The notes under the pieces: generated by a model | Seen by the model: the letters and a program-made list of their open reading frames with translations, nothing else | What the model was told of the DNA's origin: nothing | The model's database searches: none | Shown here: piece by piece, positions 1-6,076 of the stretch | Position numbering within the stretch: the stretch's first letter is position 1 | Layout: each line of letters begins with the position of its first letter | DNA from: Sphingomonas bacterium | GTDB lineage: Bacteria; Pseudomonadota; Alphaproteobacteria; Sphingomonadales; Sphingomonadaceae | Assembly (NCBI GenBank): GCA_026785965.1 | Contig: JAJAYY010000038.1 | Span: 1-6,076 of the forward strand | Reading direction: 5' to 3' | Length of the DNA: 6,076 nucleotides | Made by a program: the position numbers and the translations under genes

Positions 1-370
1 CGGCCGCCGGGTCGTAGCGCTCGGCGGTAGCGGCATAATCTTCAGCGTCGCCGGGCTCGTCGGTATAGCCGCCGAAGCGGGCGGCGATTTCGGCCTGCTG
101 GGCAGGCACCGGCGACGCGACCGGGGTCAGCGCGGCGAGCGGATTGCGCAGCGACGGTTCGGGCAATTCGTCGCCGAACGCGTCATGGTCCGCGTCGCGG
201 ACCGGCGCGATCGCCGGTTTGGGCGGTTCAAAGCCCATGTCGTTCCAGCCGAGATCTTCAAGCCCCGATCCGCTCTGGCCGAAGCCTTGCGGGCGCATCG
301 CCGGGCGCGCGGCGCCTTTGCGGGCGAGCAGCCCCGAGGAAAGCGAGGCAAATGCCTTGGGTTCACCCAT
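1..370 (-). CDS. Unknown protein downstream of ParA-like ATPase, 3' end cut by window edge
   Basis: The frame stays open from an ATG at 370 to the left edge, giving 123 residues with no stop. The start is supported by an AAGGAG Shine-Dalgarno that overlaps the TAA stop of the ParA-like gene (TAAGGAG), about 8 bases before the ATG. That arrangement indicates translational coupling in one operon, with a gap of only 12 bases. I do not recognise a domain. The N-terminal 30 or so residues are compact and basic (begins MGEPKAFASL, then a LLARKGAARPAMRPQ stretch). The rest is rich in Pro, Ala, Asp and Glu and looks largely disordered. No signal peptide or membrane segment is visible. From position and charge I infer it could be the cargo adaptor or regulator of the ATPase, but the sequence does not prove this. 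Existence as a gene is well supported; function is unknown. Confidence 0.8.
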   Translation of the reverse strand, partial: MGEPKAFASLSSGLLARKGAARPAMRPQGFGQSGSGLEDLGWNDMGFEPPKPAIAPVRDADHDAFGDELPEPSLRNPLAALTPVASPVPAQQAEIAARFGGYTDEPGDAEDYAATAERYDPAA

Positions 371-382
371 CGCGACCACTCC

Positions 383-1096
383 TTACTGGCCAGCGACGCG
401 GCGGCCGAAGCCCCCGACAGGACGCGGCGTGATGGGCGCAGCGGCGCCGGGCGCCGCGAACACGGTACGGCGGAAATTCTTTTCCAGCCGGTCTGAAATA
501 TAGTCCCACAGCTCGGTCACTTCGCGCGCCGAGCGGCCGTTGGGGTCGACCTCCATCACCGTCCGGCCGTCGATCATCGAGGCGGCGAAATCGGTGCGGT
601 GGTGGAGCGTGACCGGGGCGACGGTGCCGTGCTGCGACAAAGCAACCGCGGCTTCATAGGTGATCTTGGCCTTCGGCGTCGCGCCGTTGACCACGAACAA
701 CAACGGCTTGCCGGCGCGGTCGCACAGATCGACCGTGGCGCCGACGGCGCGAAGGTCGTGAGGCGACGGGCGAGTTGGGATAACGATCAGTTCGGCCACC
801 GCGATGACCGACTGGATTGCCATGGTAATTGCCGGCGGGGTGTCGATCACCGCCAGGCGGAAGCCTTGCTGACGAAGCACTTCAAGATCCGAAGCGAGCC
901 GCGCGACCGTGGTCTGCGCGAACGCGGGCATGTCGTCGTGCCGTTCATTCCACCAGTCGGCCAACGAGCCTTGCGGATCGATGTCGATCAGGCAGACGGG
1001 ACCGGCGCCCGCCAACTGCGCTTGCACCGCAAGGTGACCGGACAAGGTCGTTTTTCCCGACCCGCCCTTCTGCGATGCCATAGCCAGAACGCGCAT
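383..1096 (-). CDS. ParA-family (deviant Walker A) ATPase
   Basis: This is a 237-residue cytoplasmic P-loop ATPase of the ParA/MinD superfamily, whose members position DNA or protein cargo by ATP-dependent dimerisation. The deviant Walker A KGGSGKTT lies at residues 10-17, with signature Lys10 and catalytic Lys15. Walker A' is IDIDPQG (Asp40) and Walker B is LAVIDTPP (Asp85). The C-terminal part has the family's HHRTDFAASM-type segment, then an Ala/Pro/Arg-rich tail. I chose the ATG at 1096 because GAGGGGA stands a few bases upstream and the P-loop then begins at residue 10 as usual. The frame continues open to 1255, but that extension resembles no ParA N-terminus. No ParB gene or obvious parS is nearby, so this is an orphan ParA and unlikely to be the chromosomal ParAB. 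It lacks the context and sequence feel of MipZ. It heads a leftward unit with the next gene and diverges from the SPOR-domain gene. Cargo is unknown. Confidence 0.92.
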   Translation of the reverse strand: MRVLAMASQKGGSGKTTLSGHLAVQAQLAGAGPVCLIDIDPQGSLADWWNERHDDMPAFAQTTVARLASDLEVLRQQGFRLAVIDTPPAITMAIQSVIAVAELIVIPTRPSPHDLRAVGATVDLCDRAGKPLLFVVNGATPKAKITYEAAVALSQHGTVAPVTLHHRTDFAASMIDGRTVMEVDPNGRSAREVTELWDYISDRLEKNFRRTVFAAPGAAAPITPRPVGGFGRRVAGQ

Positions 1097-1149
1097 TCTA
1101 TTCCCCTCGCCATATGACGCTGATTTGAACCCAAGTGACAGCAAAGGAC

Positions 1150-1164
1150 CTAAATATTGGTTAA
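1150..1164. promoter_or_regulatory. Candidate CtrA-binding site in divergent intergenic region
   Basis: The sequence reads CTAA, seven bases, TTAA. It matches seven of eight positions of the alphaproteobacterial CtrA consensus TTAA-N7-TTAA, which is self-complementary and so readable in both directions. It lies between the divergent starts of the ParA-like ATPase (1096) and the SPOR protein (1242), in the only AT-rich patch of that interval. CtrA control of a cell-cycle ATPase and a septal protein would make sense, but one near-match in an AT-rich patch is modest evidence. No convincing -35/-10 pair was found beside it. Confidence 0.35.
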
Positions 1165-1241
1165 TTCGCCCCCGACCCTGTTGCCACAGCTTCAGTCTGG
1201 CTAGGCTGTAGGCCGAAGGGTTGAACAAGTTGGGTCGGATC

Positions 1242-2117
1242 ATGAAATTGACCACGATGCGCGGCGTGGCGTTGGCGGCGGCGATGATCCTCGCGTCGCC
1301 GGCGCATGCATTCGGCGTGCGCAGCGGAATCGAGGCGTGGCAAAAAGGCGATCATTCCGCCGCGGTCGCAGTGTGGCGCCCGCTCGCCATCAAGGGCGAC
1401 GCCGACGCCGCCTTCAACCTTGGCCAGGCTTACCGGCTCGGCAAAGGCGTGCCGATCGACCTCGCCGAAGCCCAGCGGCTGTTCGAGCAGGCCGCGCGCA
1501 AAGGCCACCTCGATGCCGCGACCACGCTTGGCATATTGTTGTTCCAGAACGGCAACCAGATCGCCGCGCTGCGCTGGCTCAAGAAAGCCGCCGAAGCGGG
1601 CGAGCCGCGCGCGATGCTGCTTTATGGCACCGCGCTCTACAATGGCGACGGCGTCGAAGCCGACGCGGTGACCGCTTATGCCTTCGTCAGCCGCGCTGCT
1701 GCGCAGGGCCTCGCCCCAGCGCGCGCGACTCTCGCCGATCTCGACGACGCGATGCCACTCGAGCAACGCCAGAAGGGCGTCGCGCTGGCCAAGACGATGG
1801 CCGCGACTCCAACCTTTGCGGCGCCGGTAGCGACCAAGGCTGCGCTCCCTCCCAAGTCCGCCCCAGCCGCCAAGGCCCTTACCCCGGTCGCCGCGTCGGG
1901 CGATTGGCGAATCCAGCTTGGCGCGTTCGGGCAGCGCGGCGCGGCCGAAGCCTTGTTCGCGCGACTGTCGGGAAGGCTTGCCGGGCGCCAGCCTTATTAC
2001 GTCCCGGCAGGCAAGGTCGTGCGGCTCCAGGTCGGACCCTTCGGGAGCCGCGCGGCAGCGACCGCGGCGTGCGCCCGACTCGGCGGCCAGGCCTGCTTCG
2101 CGGTCGCTGCGCGCTAG
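1242..2117 (+). CDS. Exported Sel1-repeat and SPOR-domain protein
   Basis: This is a 291-residue protein with a Sec signal peptide (residues 1-23: Lys, Arg, then a hydrophobic stretch ending in AHA before the cut). Several Sel1-like TPR repeats follow (about 53-88, 89-121 and 122-156, each of AxxxLGxxYxxGxGVxxD type). Then comes an Ala/Pro/Lys linker (about 188-220) and a C-terminal SPOR domain (about 221-291, starting DWRIQLGAF with a VGPFGSRAAA motif). SPOR domains bind denuded peptidoglycan glycans at the septum, and Sel1 repeats mediate protein contacts. A periplasmic role in division or wall remodelling is therefore inferred. Start choice is uncertain: a TTG at 1221 would add seven residues before the signal peptide and an ATG at 1257 would shorten it. 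The ATG at 1242 gives a normal signal peptide, though its Shine-Dalgarno is weak. The stop overlaps the convergent serB stop in a shared CTAG. Confidence 0.9.
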   Translation: MKLTTMRGVALAAAMILASPAHAFGVRSGIEAWQKGDHSAAVAVWRPLAIKGDADAAFNLGQAYRLGKGVPIDLAEAQRLFEQAARKGHLDAATTLGILLFQNGNQIAALRWLKKAAEAGEPRAMLLYGTALYNGDGVEADAVTAYAFVSRAAAQGLAPARATLADLDDAMPLEQRQKGVALAKTMAATPTFAAPVATKAALPPKSAPAAKALTPVAASGDWRIQLGAFGQRGAAEALFARLSGRLAGRQPYYVPAGKVVRLQVGPFGSRAAATAACARLGGQACFAVAAR

Positions 2118-2980
2118 TCGGTCACCCACTCCGCGCGGGCAATACCCTGCGCCCACAGCAAGGCGTCGAGCCCGTGGTGGTCGAGCCGGGCATCCGCAGC
2201 CTCGACCAGCACCGGCTTGGCGCGATAGGCAATGCCGAGTCCTGCCGCCTTGACCATCGGCAAGTCATTGGCGCCGTCACCGATTGCCATCACCGCGTCG
2301 GCGCTCAGGCCAAGCTCGGCGCGGGTCGTTTCGAGCGCCGCCTTTTTGTAAGCCGCGTCGACGATTCGCCCCTCGACCGTGCCATCGAGCTTGCCCGCGC
2401 TGGTCGCGAGGACATTGGCCTCGAACCGCTCGAACCCAATCTGTTGCGCGACCGGCCCGGCAAAGGCGGTGAAGCCGCCCGAAACGAGCAGGGTCATTGC
2501 GCCACGGCGCCGCATCGTCCGCACCAGCGTCCGCGCCCCGGGATTGGGGCACACCCGCTCGGCGAGGCAGGTTGTGATCACGCCCTCGTCGAGCCCGGCG
2601 AGCAGCGCGACCCGCTCGCGCAGTGCATCGGCGAAGTCGAGCTCGCCGCGCATTGCGCGTTCGGTGATTGCCGCGACGTGCGGCTTGATCCCGGCATAAG
2701 CGGCCAGTTCATCGATGCATTCCTGCCCGATCATGGTCGAATCCATGTCAGCGACGAGCAAGCTTTTCTCGCGCGGGCCGGGCGGGTGGACGATGATGTC
2801 GACCCCTTCCCAACCCTCAAACGCGGTGCGCAACGCCGCGCGCGACAAATCGCCGACCAGGTCGGCAGCGCTGCCCTGATCGATCCAGCGCCCGAGCCGC
2901 ATTCCGTCGACGCGCCCGAGCGCCGCGTGCAACAGTCTTTCGTCGAGCCGGTCGGCTGCTATCAGCGTAGCGATGGTCAA
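2114..2980 (-). CDS. serB: Phosphoserine phosphatase SerB
   Basis: This enzyme hydrolyses O-phospho-L-serine to serine, the last step of the phosphorylated serine pathway, in the cytoplasm with Mg2+. It is 288 residues and belongs to the HAD superfamily. Motif I is DMDST (nucleophile Asp78, acid/base Asp80). Glu87 and Arg121 match the substrate-binding Glu and Arg of characterised SerB. Motif II is SGG (Ser167), Lys212 is the likely motif-II lysine, and motif III is GDGAND (Asp235, Asp239). About 70 residues precede the catalytic domain, as in other proteobacterial SerBs with a short regulatory N-terminus. I chose a TTG start at 2980 because a near-perfect AGGAGG lies seven bases upstream and the protein then starts MTIATLIA. 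An ATG at 3004 lacks a ribosome site and adds residues unlike the family. The start overlaps miaA by 8 bp on the opposite strand. The stop shares CTAG with the SPOR gene. Confidence 0.95.
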   Translation of the reverse strand: MTIATLIAADRLDERLLHAALGRVDGMRLGRWIDQGSAADLVGDLSRAALRTAFEGWEGVDIIVHPPGPREKSLLVADMDSTMIGQECIDELAAYAGIKPHVAAITERAMRGELDFADALRERVALLAGLDEGVITTCLAERVCPNPGARTLVRTMRRRGAMTLLVSGGFTAFAGPVAQQIGFERFEANVLATSAGKLDGTVEGRIVDAAYKKAALETTRAELGLSADAVMAIGDGANDLPMVKAAGLGIAYRAKPVLVEAADARLDHHGLDALLWAQGIARAEWVTD

Positions 2981-3896
2981 GCCGCTTCCTCCTCTCGCCC
3001 TCATCGCCGGTCCGACCGCAAGCGGCAAGTCGGCGCTTGCGCTGGCGCTGGCCGAGGCGACCGGCGGGGCGGTGATCAATGCCGACAGCGCGCAGCTTTA
3101 TCGCGACCTGCCGATCCTCTCGGCCGCTCCCTCACCCGCCGAACGCGCCCGCGCCGAGCATCTGCTCTATGGCGTGCGCGATGGCGCCGATCCTTGCTCG
3201 GCCGCCGACTGGGCCGGATTGGCGAAGGCCGAGATCGACCGCCTCCACGCCGCCAACCGTCTGCCGATCCTGGTCGGCGGGACCGGGCTTTATCTGCGCA
3301 CCCTGCTCGACGGCATCGCCCCGGTGCCGCCGATCGATCCGCGCATCCGCGCCGAGGTCCGCGCCGCCGGGGTAGCCGAAAATTTCGCCGTGCTGACCCC
3401 GCTCGACCCATGCGCGGCGGCGCGGCTCAACCCCGGCGACACCACCCGCATCGCCCGCGCGCTGGAGGTGGTTCGCTCGACCGGCATCCCGCTCGCCGAG
3501 TATCAGGAGCAGCGCAGCGGCGGGATCGGCGCGGCGATCGACCTGCGCCCCGTGATCCTGCTTCCCCCGCGCGAGTGGCTGATCGCGCGCTGCGATCGGC
3601 GCTTTGCGACGATGATCGACGAAGGAGCGCTGGCCGAAGTCGAAACCCTGCTCGCCCGCCAGCTCGACCCCGCGCTCCCGGTGATGCGCGCGATCGGAGT
3701 CGCCGAACTCGGCGCGCACCTGTGCGGCGACACCGACCTGGCCCACGCCATCAGCGCCGGCCAGGTCGCGACCCGGCGCTATGCCAAGCGCCAGTATACC
3801 TGGTTCGCGCACCAACCCCCGGCCGACTGGCCGCGGCTTACCGTCGCGCTCGACGACCCCGCCGACGCGCTGGCGCTGTTCGGCGCAACCCGCTAG
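2973..3896 (+). CDS. miaA: tRNA dimethylallyltransferase MiaA
   Basis: This enzyme transfers the dimethylallyl group from DMAPP to N6 of A37 in tRNAs that read codons beginning with U, which stabilises codon pairing. It has 307 residues, the normal family length. The P-loop GPTASGKS is at 13-20, the catalytic and substrate segment [11 protein letters not shown] at 37-46, and [11 protein letters not shown] at 102-112. An [14 protein letters not shown] segment follows from about 153, and the C-terminal [11 protein letters not shown] at 268-278 is the tRNA-facing motif. The insertion domain contains AIGVAEL where most members have AIGYxEL. The ATG at 2973 is the only plausible start: no in-frame start lies nearby upstream, and the P-loop begins at residue 13. 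There is no recognisable Shine-Dalgarno, so weak or leaderless initiation is possible. It begins inside the serB start region on the opposite strand and is followed after nine bases by the KARI-like gene, probably co-transcribed. Confidence 0.95.
   Translation: MVKPLPPLALIAGPTASGKSALALALAEATGGAVINADSAQLYRDLPILSAAPSPAERARAEHLLYGVRDGADPCSAADWAGLAKAEIDRLHAANRLPILVGGTGLYLRTLLDGIAPVPPIDPRIRAEVRAAGVAENFAVLTPLDPCAAARLNPGDTTRIARALEVVRSTGIPLAEYQEQRSGGIGAAIDLRPVILLPPREWLIARCDRRFATMIDEGALAEVETLLARQLDPALPVMRAIGVAELGAHLCGDTDLAHAISAGQVATRRYAKRQYTWFAHQPPADWPRLTVALDDPADALALFGATR
2988..2993 (-). promoter_or_regulatory. Strong Shine-Dalgarno that fixes the serB TTG start
   Basis: On the minus strand AGGAGG lies seven bases before the TTG at 2980, in a purine-rich GAGAGGAGGAAG context. 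It is the strongest ribosome-binding site in the window and may compensate for the weak TTG start codon. It lies entirely within the first codons of miaA on the other strand, so the DNA is both a ribosome site for serB and the Pro/Leu-coding start of miaA. Confidence 0.85.
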
Positions 3897-3905
3897 CCAG
3901 ACGCG

Positions 3906-4883
3906 ATGAAGATCCTGCGCGACGCCGAGATCGACCCTGCCCCGCTCGCCGGTCGGCGGGTCGCGATCCTCGGTTACGGCAATCAGGGGCGCGCCCAGGC
4001 GCTCAACCTGCGCGACAGCGGGATCGACGTCGTGGTCGGGCTTCGGCCCGGCTCGCCGACTGCGCAACACGCCGCTAACGACGCAGTCCAGGCGAGTTCG
4101 ATCGAACATGCCGCGGCCACCGCTGACCTAGTCATGCTGCTCGTCCCCGATGAAACGATGGCCGCGCTCTATCGAACGATCGCGCCGCATCTTCGCCACG
4201 GCGCCACGCTCGGCTTCAGCCACGGCCTTGCGATCCGCTTCGGCTTCGTCGCGCCGCGCGCCGATCTCGACGTGATCATGGTCGCCCCCAAGGGCCCCGG
4301 AACCGCGCTGCGCTCGCTCTATGAGGCGGGCCGCGGCATGCCCGCGCTTTACGCCGTGGCGCAGGATGTCAGCGGATCGGCCGAGGCGCTGGCGCTGGCT
4401 TATGGCCGCGCGCTCGGCTGCGGCCGCGCCGGGTTGCTGCCGACGAGCTTCGCCGAGGAATGCGAAGCCGATCTGTTCAACGAAGCCGCGGTGGTGTGGG
4501 GCGCGGTGCCCGAGATCCTGATCGCCGGGTTCGACACGCTGGTCGAGGCCGGCGTGAGCGAGGAAGTCGCTTATATGGAATGCGTCGGCGAATTGAAATT
4601 GCTCGCCGAGCTGATCGAGGCGCGCGGCATAGCGGCGATGCGCGAGGCGATCAGCAATACCGCCGAACTCGGCGCGGTGACCGGCGGCAAGCGCATCGTC
4701 GACGACCGCGTGCGCGCCGAAATGCGCCGGATGCTAGCCGAAATCCGCAGCGGCGATTTTGCTGCCGTGCTCGCCGACGAGGAAGCCTCGGCCTATCCCC
4801 GGCTCAGAGCGGCGCGCGCCGCCGCCGCCGCGCTGCCGGTCGAACGCGCGCGTGCCTCGCTCAAATCCTTGCTCGCAGACTAG
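3906..4883 (+). CDS. Divergent class I ketol-acid reductoisomerase (IlvC-like paralog)
   Basis: This 325-residue protein aligns along its whole length with class I KARI, the NADPH enzyme converting acetolactate or acetohydroxybutyrate to dihydroxy acids in valine, isoleucine and leucine synthesis. The Rossmann motif is GYGNQGRAQALNLRDSG at 23-39. GLRPGS at 45-50 is the NADPH-type phosphate-binding loop. FSHG (His106) and PKGPG (Lys129) are kept. The metal and substrate residues Asp189, Glu193, Glu225, Glu229 and Ser250 (ISNTAE) are all present, so catalysis is expected. Deviations from the usual family motifs are GYGNQGRA instead of GYGSQGHA, Thr133 where PKGPGH normally has His, and CEAD for the usual TETD. 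It may be a second, specialised KARI rather than the main IlvC, so I leave the symbol blank. It starts nine bases after miaA with no clear Shine-Dalgarno, suggesting coupling. No ilvB or ilvN is adjacent. Its stop shares CTAG with the next gene. Confidence 0.88.
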   Translation: MKILRDAEIDPAPLAGRRVAILGYGNQGRAQALNLRDSGIDVVVGLRPGSPTAQHAANDAVQASSIEHAAATADLVMLLVPDETMAALYRTIAPHLRHGATLGFSHGLAIRFGFVAPRADLDVIMVAPKGPGTALRSLYEAGRGMPALYAVAQDVSGSAEALALAYGRALGCGRAGLLPTSFAEECEADLFNEAAVVWGAVPEILIAGFDTLVEAGVSEEVAYMECVGELKLLAELIEARGIAAMREAISNTAELGAVTGGKRIVDDRVRAEMRRMLAEIRSGDFAAVLADEEASAYPRLRAARAAAAALPVERARASLKSLLAD

Positions 4884-5053
4884 CCGATTGGGTCGGCGTG
4901 GGGCATCTCGCGTTCGCCGACTGAGGCGCGCTCGGTATAATTGCGCTGGAGCAAGCGGTGCGCCGCCGCGGCACTGGGGTCCGCCGCCTGCGCTGCAAGC
5001 TCGGCCTCTTCGGCCGCGCGGCGCGCGAAATAGCCCTTGTCCTCGGTCGCCAT
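4880..5053 (-). CDS. Small conserved-looking protein of unknown function, 57 residues
   Basis: A short ORF starts MATEDKGYFARR and is rich in Ala, Glu and Arg, with predicted helical character over about residues 8-45. There is no signal peptide, membrane segment or cysteine. I believe similar small proteins occur next to core genes in sphingomonads, but I cannot name a family. The ATG at 5053 is chosen because GGGGGAGG lies five bases upstream; the in-frame TTG at 5068 would place that ribosome site inside the gene. A plausible promoter sits 27-55 bases upstream, so it is probably a separate transcript. Its TAG stop overlaps that of the KARI-like gene tail-to-tail within one CTAG. Function unknown; a small soluble helical protein is all the sequence supports. 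Confidence 0.72.
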   Translation of the reverse strand: MATEDKGYFARRAAEEAELAAQAADPSAAAAHRLLQRNYTERASVGEREMPHADPIG

Positions 5054-5079
5054 GATGGCCTCCCCCAACGGAAGCCCGT

Positions 5080-5108
5080 CTTATAGCTGATTTCGCATCA
5101 CATGTCCG
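5080..5108 (-). promoter_or_regulatory. Putative sigma70-type promoter for the 57-residue gene
   Basis: On the minus strand CGGACA (4 of 6 to TTGACA) is separated by exactly 17 bases from TATAAG (5 of 6 to TATAAT). Transcription would begin about 20 bases before the ATG at 5053, leaving room for the GGGAGG ribosome site. It is the best -35/-10 pair I found in the window. Alphaproteobacterial promoters are loose, so this remains a prediction. Confidence 0.45.
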
Positions 5109-5186
5109 CGGTCTGATCATGCGGGGCCGCATTTCTGGCTTTGACGCGGAGAAAAGGATTAAACTGGCGATGGTGCCGCGTCTGCG

Positions 5187-5447
5187 GTGTATGGCCAAAG
5201 CGAGGGCGAGGGAACTTCGCTCGCCTTGATCAGTCGGTGCCAAGTCCAGCTTGCCCCGCAGATGGTTGCTGCCCTGCTCGCGACCAAGCCGGGCGACCAG
5301 GCCGAACGAGCCGCCGCCGAGGCGTTGTTCGGGCGAACTCCAACCTGCGGTGCGTCGAAGCTGGACCGGCTGACCGCGACCGCGTCACGGCTGGCGTTGA
5401 TCGATGCCGCTTATCGCGCCTCGGTGAGGAACGCTGCGGGCCGCTGA
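5187..5447 (+). CDS. Small two-cysteine ORF, possibly an N-truncated gene remnant
   Basis: An 86-codon frame opens at a GTG and ends at TGA. An in-frame TAA at 5160-5162 prevents a longer N-terminus. The body has SRC at residues 16-18, an ALLATKPGDQAE segment at 29-40, TPTC at 51-54 and a C-terminal LALIDAAYR. From memory this resembles one half of a family of exported sphingomonad proteins in which a cysteine, an 'LLAT.PG' segment and a second cysteine repeat. Those have a signal peptide, and none is visible here. There is no convincing Shine-Dalgarno before the GTG. An alternative ATG at 5170 in another frame has AAGGA upstream but stops after 19 codons; joining the two frames would need a frameshift. 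It could be a real small protein, a decayed gene or a mis-sequenced longer gene. It is followed ten bases later by a terminator that serves the opposite strand. Confidence 0.45.
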   Translation: MYGQSEGEGTSLALISRCQVQLAPQMVAALLATKPGDQAERAAAEALFGRTPTCGASKLDRLTATASRLALIDAAYRASVRNAAGR

Positions 5448-5453
5448 CGCTGC

Positions 5454-5485
5454 AAAAAAGGGCGCCCGGTTGCCCGGACGCCCTT
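5454..5485 (-). terminator. Rho-independent terminator of the outer-membrane protein gene
   Basis: A 12-base stem (5458-5469 with 5474-5485, one C/A mismatch) closes on the tetraloop 5470-5473. On the minus strand the GC-rich stem is followed by six T residues (5454-5459 on the plus strand are A, the last two shared with the stem). It lies 18 bases beyond the TAG of the leftward beta-barrel gene. On the plus strand no T-run follows the hairpin, so it should act mainly leftward. Confidence 0.9.
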
Positions 5486-5503
5486 GCTGATGGCCGAAAA
5501 CGC

Positions 5504-6076
<573 letters not shown>

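Noticed and set aside
383..1096. Assignment of the ATPase as MipZ or as the chromosomal ParA
   Set aside because: No ParB or associated genes are adjacent and the sequence does not read like MipZ; only the superfamily can be supported.
1097..1255. N-terminal extension of the ParA-like ATPase by 53 residues
   Set aside because: The extension has no ParA character, crosses the intergenic region and the SPOR gene start, and a good ribosome site sits just before the ATG at 1096.
1161..2156. 331-codon minus-strand ORF opposite the SPOR gene
   Set aside because: Low-complexity Arg/Gly/Ala shadow of a gene with a clear signal peptide, Sel1 repeats and a SPOR domain.
1337..4078. A 913-codon open frame on the plus strand crossing the SPOR gene, serB, miaA and the start of the KARI gene
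   Set aside because: It is extremely rich in Arg, Pro and Ala, has no domain, and overlaps four well-identified genes on both strands. Long stop-free shadow frames are expected in DNA this GC-rich.
3132..4109. 325-codon minus-strand ORF opposite miaA
   Set aside because: Shadow frame; miaA has all family motifs on the plus strand and this frame has none.
5119..5132. Inverted repeat ATGCGG-GG-CCGCAT upstream of the small two-cysteine ORF
   Set aside because: Six-base arms with a two-base centre and no T-run; in GC-rich DNA this is common and nothing else supports an operator.
5141..5165. TTGACG followed by TAAACT as a promoter for the ORF at 5187
   Set aside because: The spacing is 13 bases, too short for a sigma70 promoter, and no better -10 lies at 16-18 bases.
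4734..5243. 169-codon minus-strand ORF spanning the KARI end and the small gene
   Set aside because: It overlaps two better-supported genes in other frames and has no recognisable domain or ribosome site.

Overview
The window is GC-rich, densely packed alphaproteobacterial chromosome, most likely from the Sphingomonadales (Sphingomonas or a close relative). The basis is the codon style, the ParA-like/SPOR pairing, the form of SerB, MiaA and the KARI paralog, and an outer-membrane beta-barrel of a type I associate with that order. This placement is from memory of the families, not from a search. No mobile element, CRISPR array, tRNA or rRNA was seen, and no gene-free stretch exceeds 300 bases.

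Layout, left to right. (1) A leftward two-gene unit: an orphan ParA-family ATPase (383-1096) followed by the start of an unknown protein that runs off the left edge (1-370). (2) Diverging from it across about 145 bp is an exported Sel1-repeat plus SPOR-domain protein (1242-2117), probably a cell-envelope or septum protein. The shared intergenic region carries one candidate CtrA box. (3) serB, phosphoserine phosphatase, leftward (2114-2980), converges on the SPOR gene, and the two share a CTAG that holds both stop codons. (4) miaA, the tRNA A37 dimethylallyltransferase, rightward (2973-3896), starts head-to-head inside the serB start region with an 8-bp overlap. (5) Nine bases later comes a divergent class I ketol-acid reductoisomerase (3906-4883). 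(6) A 57-residue unknown protein (4880-5053, leftward) converges on it, again through a shared CTAG stop, and has its own plausible promoter. (7) A small rightward ORF (5187-5447) looks like an N-truncated member of a two-cysteine family. (8) A clear rho-independent terminator (5454-5485) ends a leftward outer-membrane beta-barrel gene (5504-5975). That gene is cut off by 39 G residues and an AT-rich tail at the right edge, which I read as sequencing or assembly artefact rather than genome.

Functionally this is mostly core metabolism (serine synthesis, tRNA modification, a branched-chain amino acid type enzyme) beside a possible cell-division or spatial-organisation locus. I do not see a clear-cut new defence, mobile or biosynthetic system. 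The points most worth following are the ParA-like/partner/SPOR locus with its candidate CtrA site, the start-to-start overlap of serB and miaA, and the KARI paralog with substitutions in otherwise invariant motifs.
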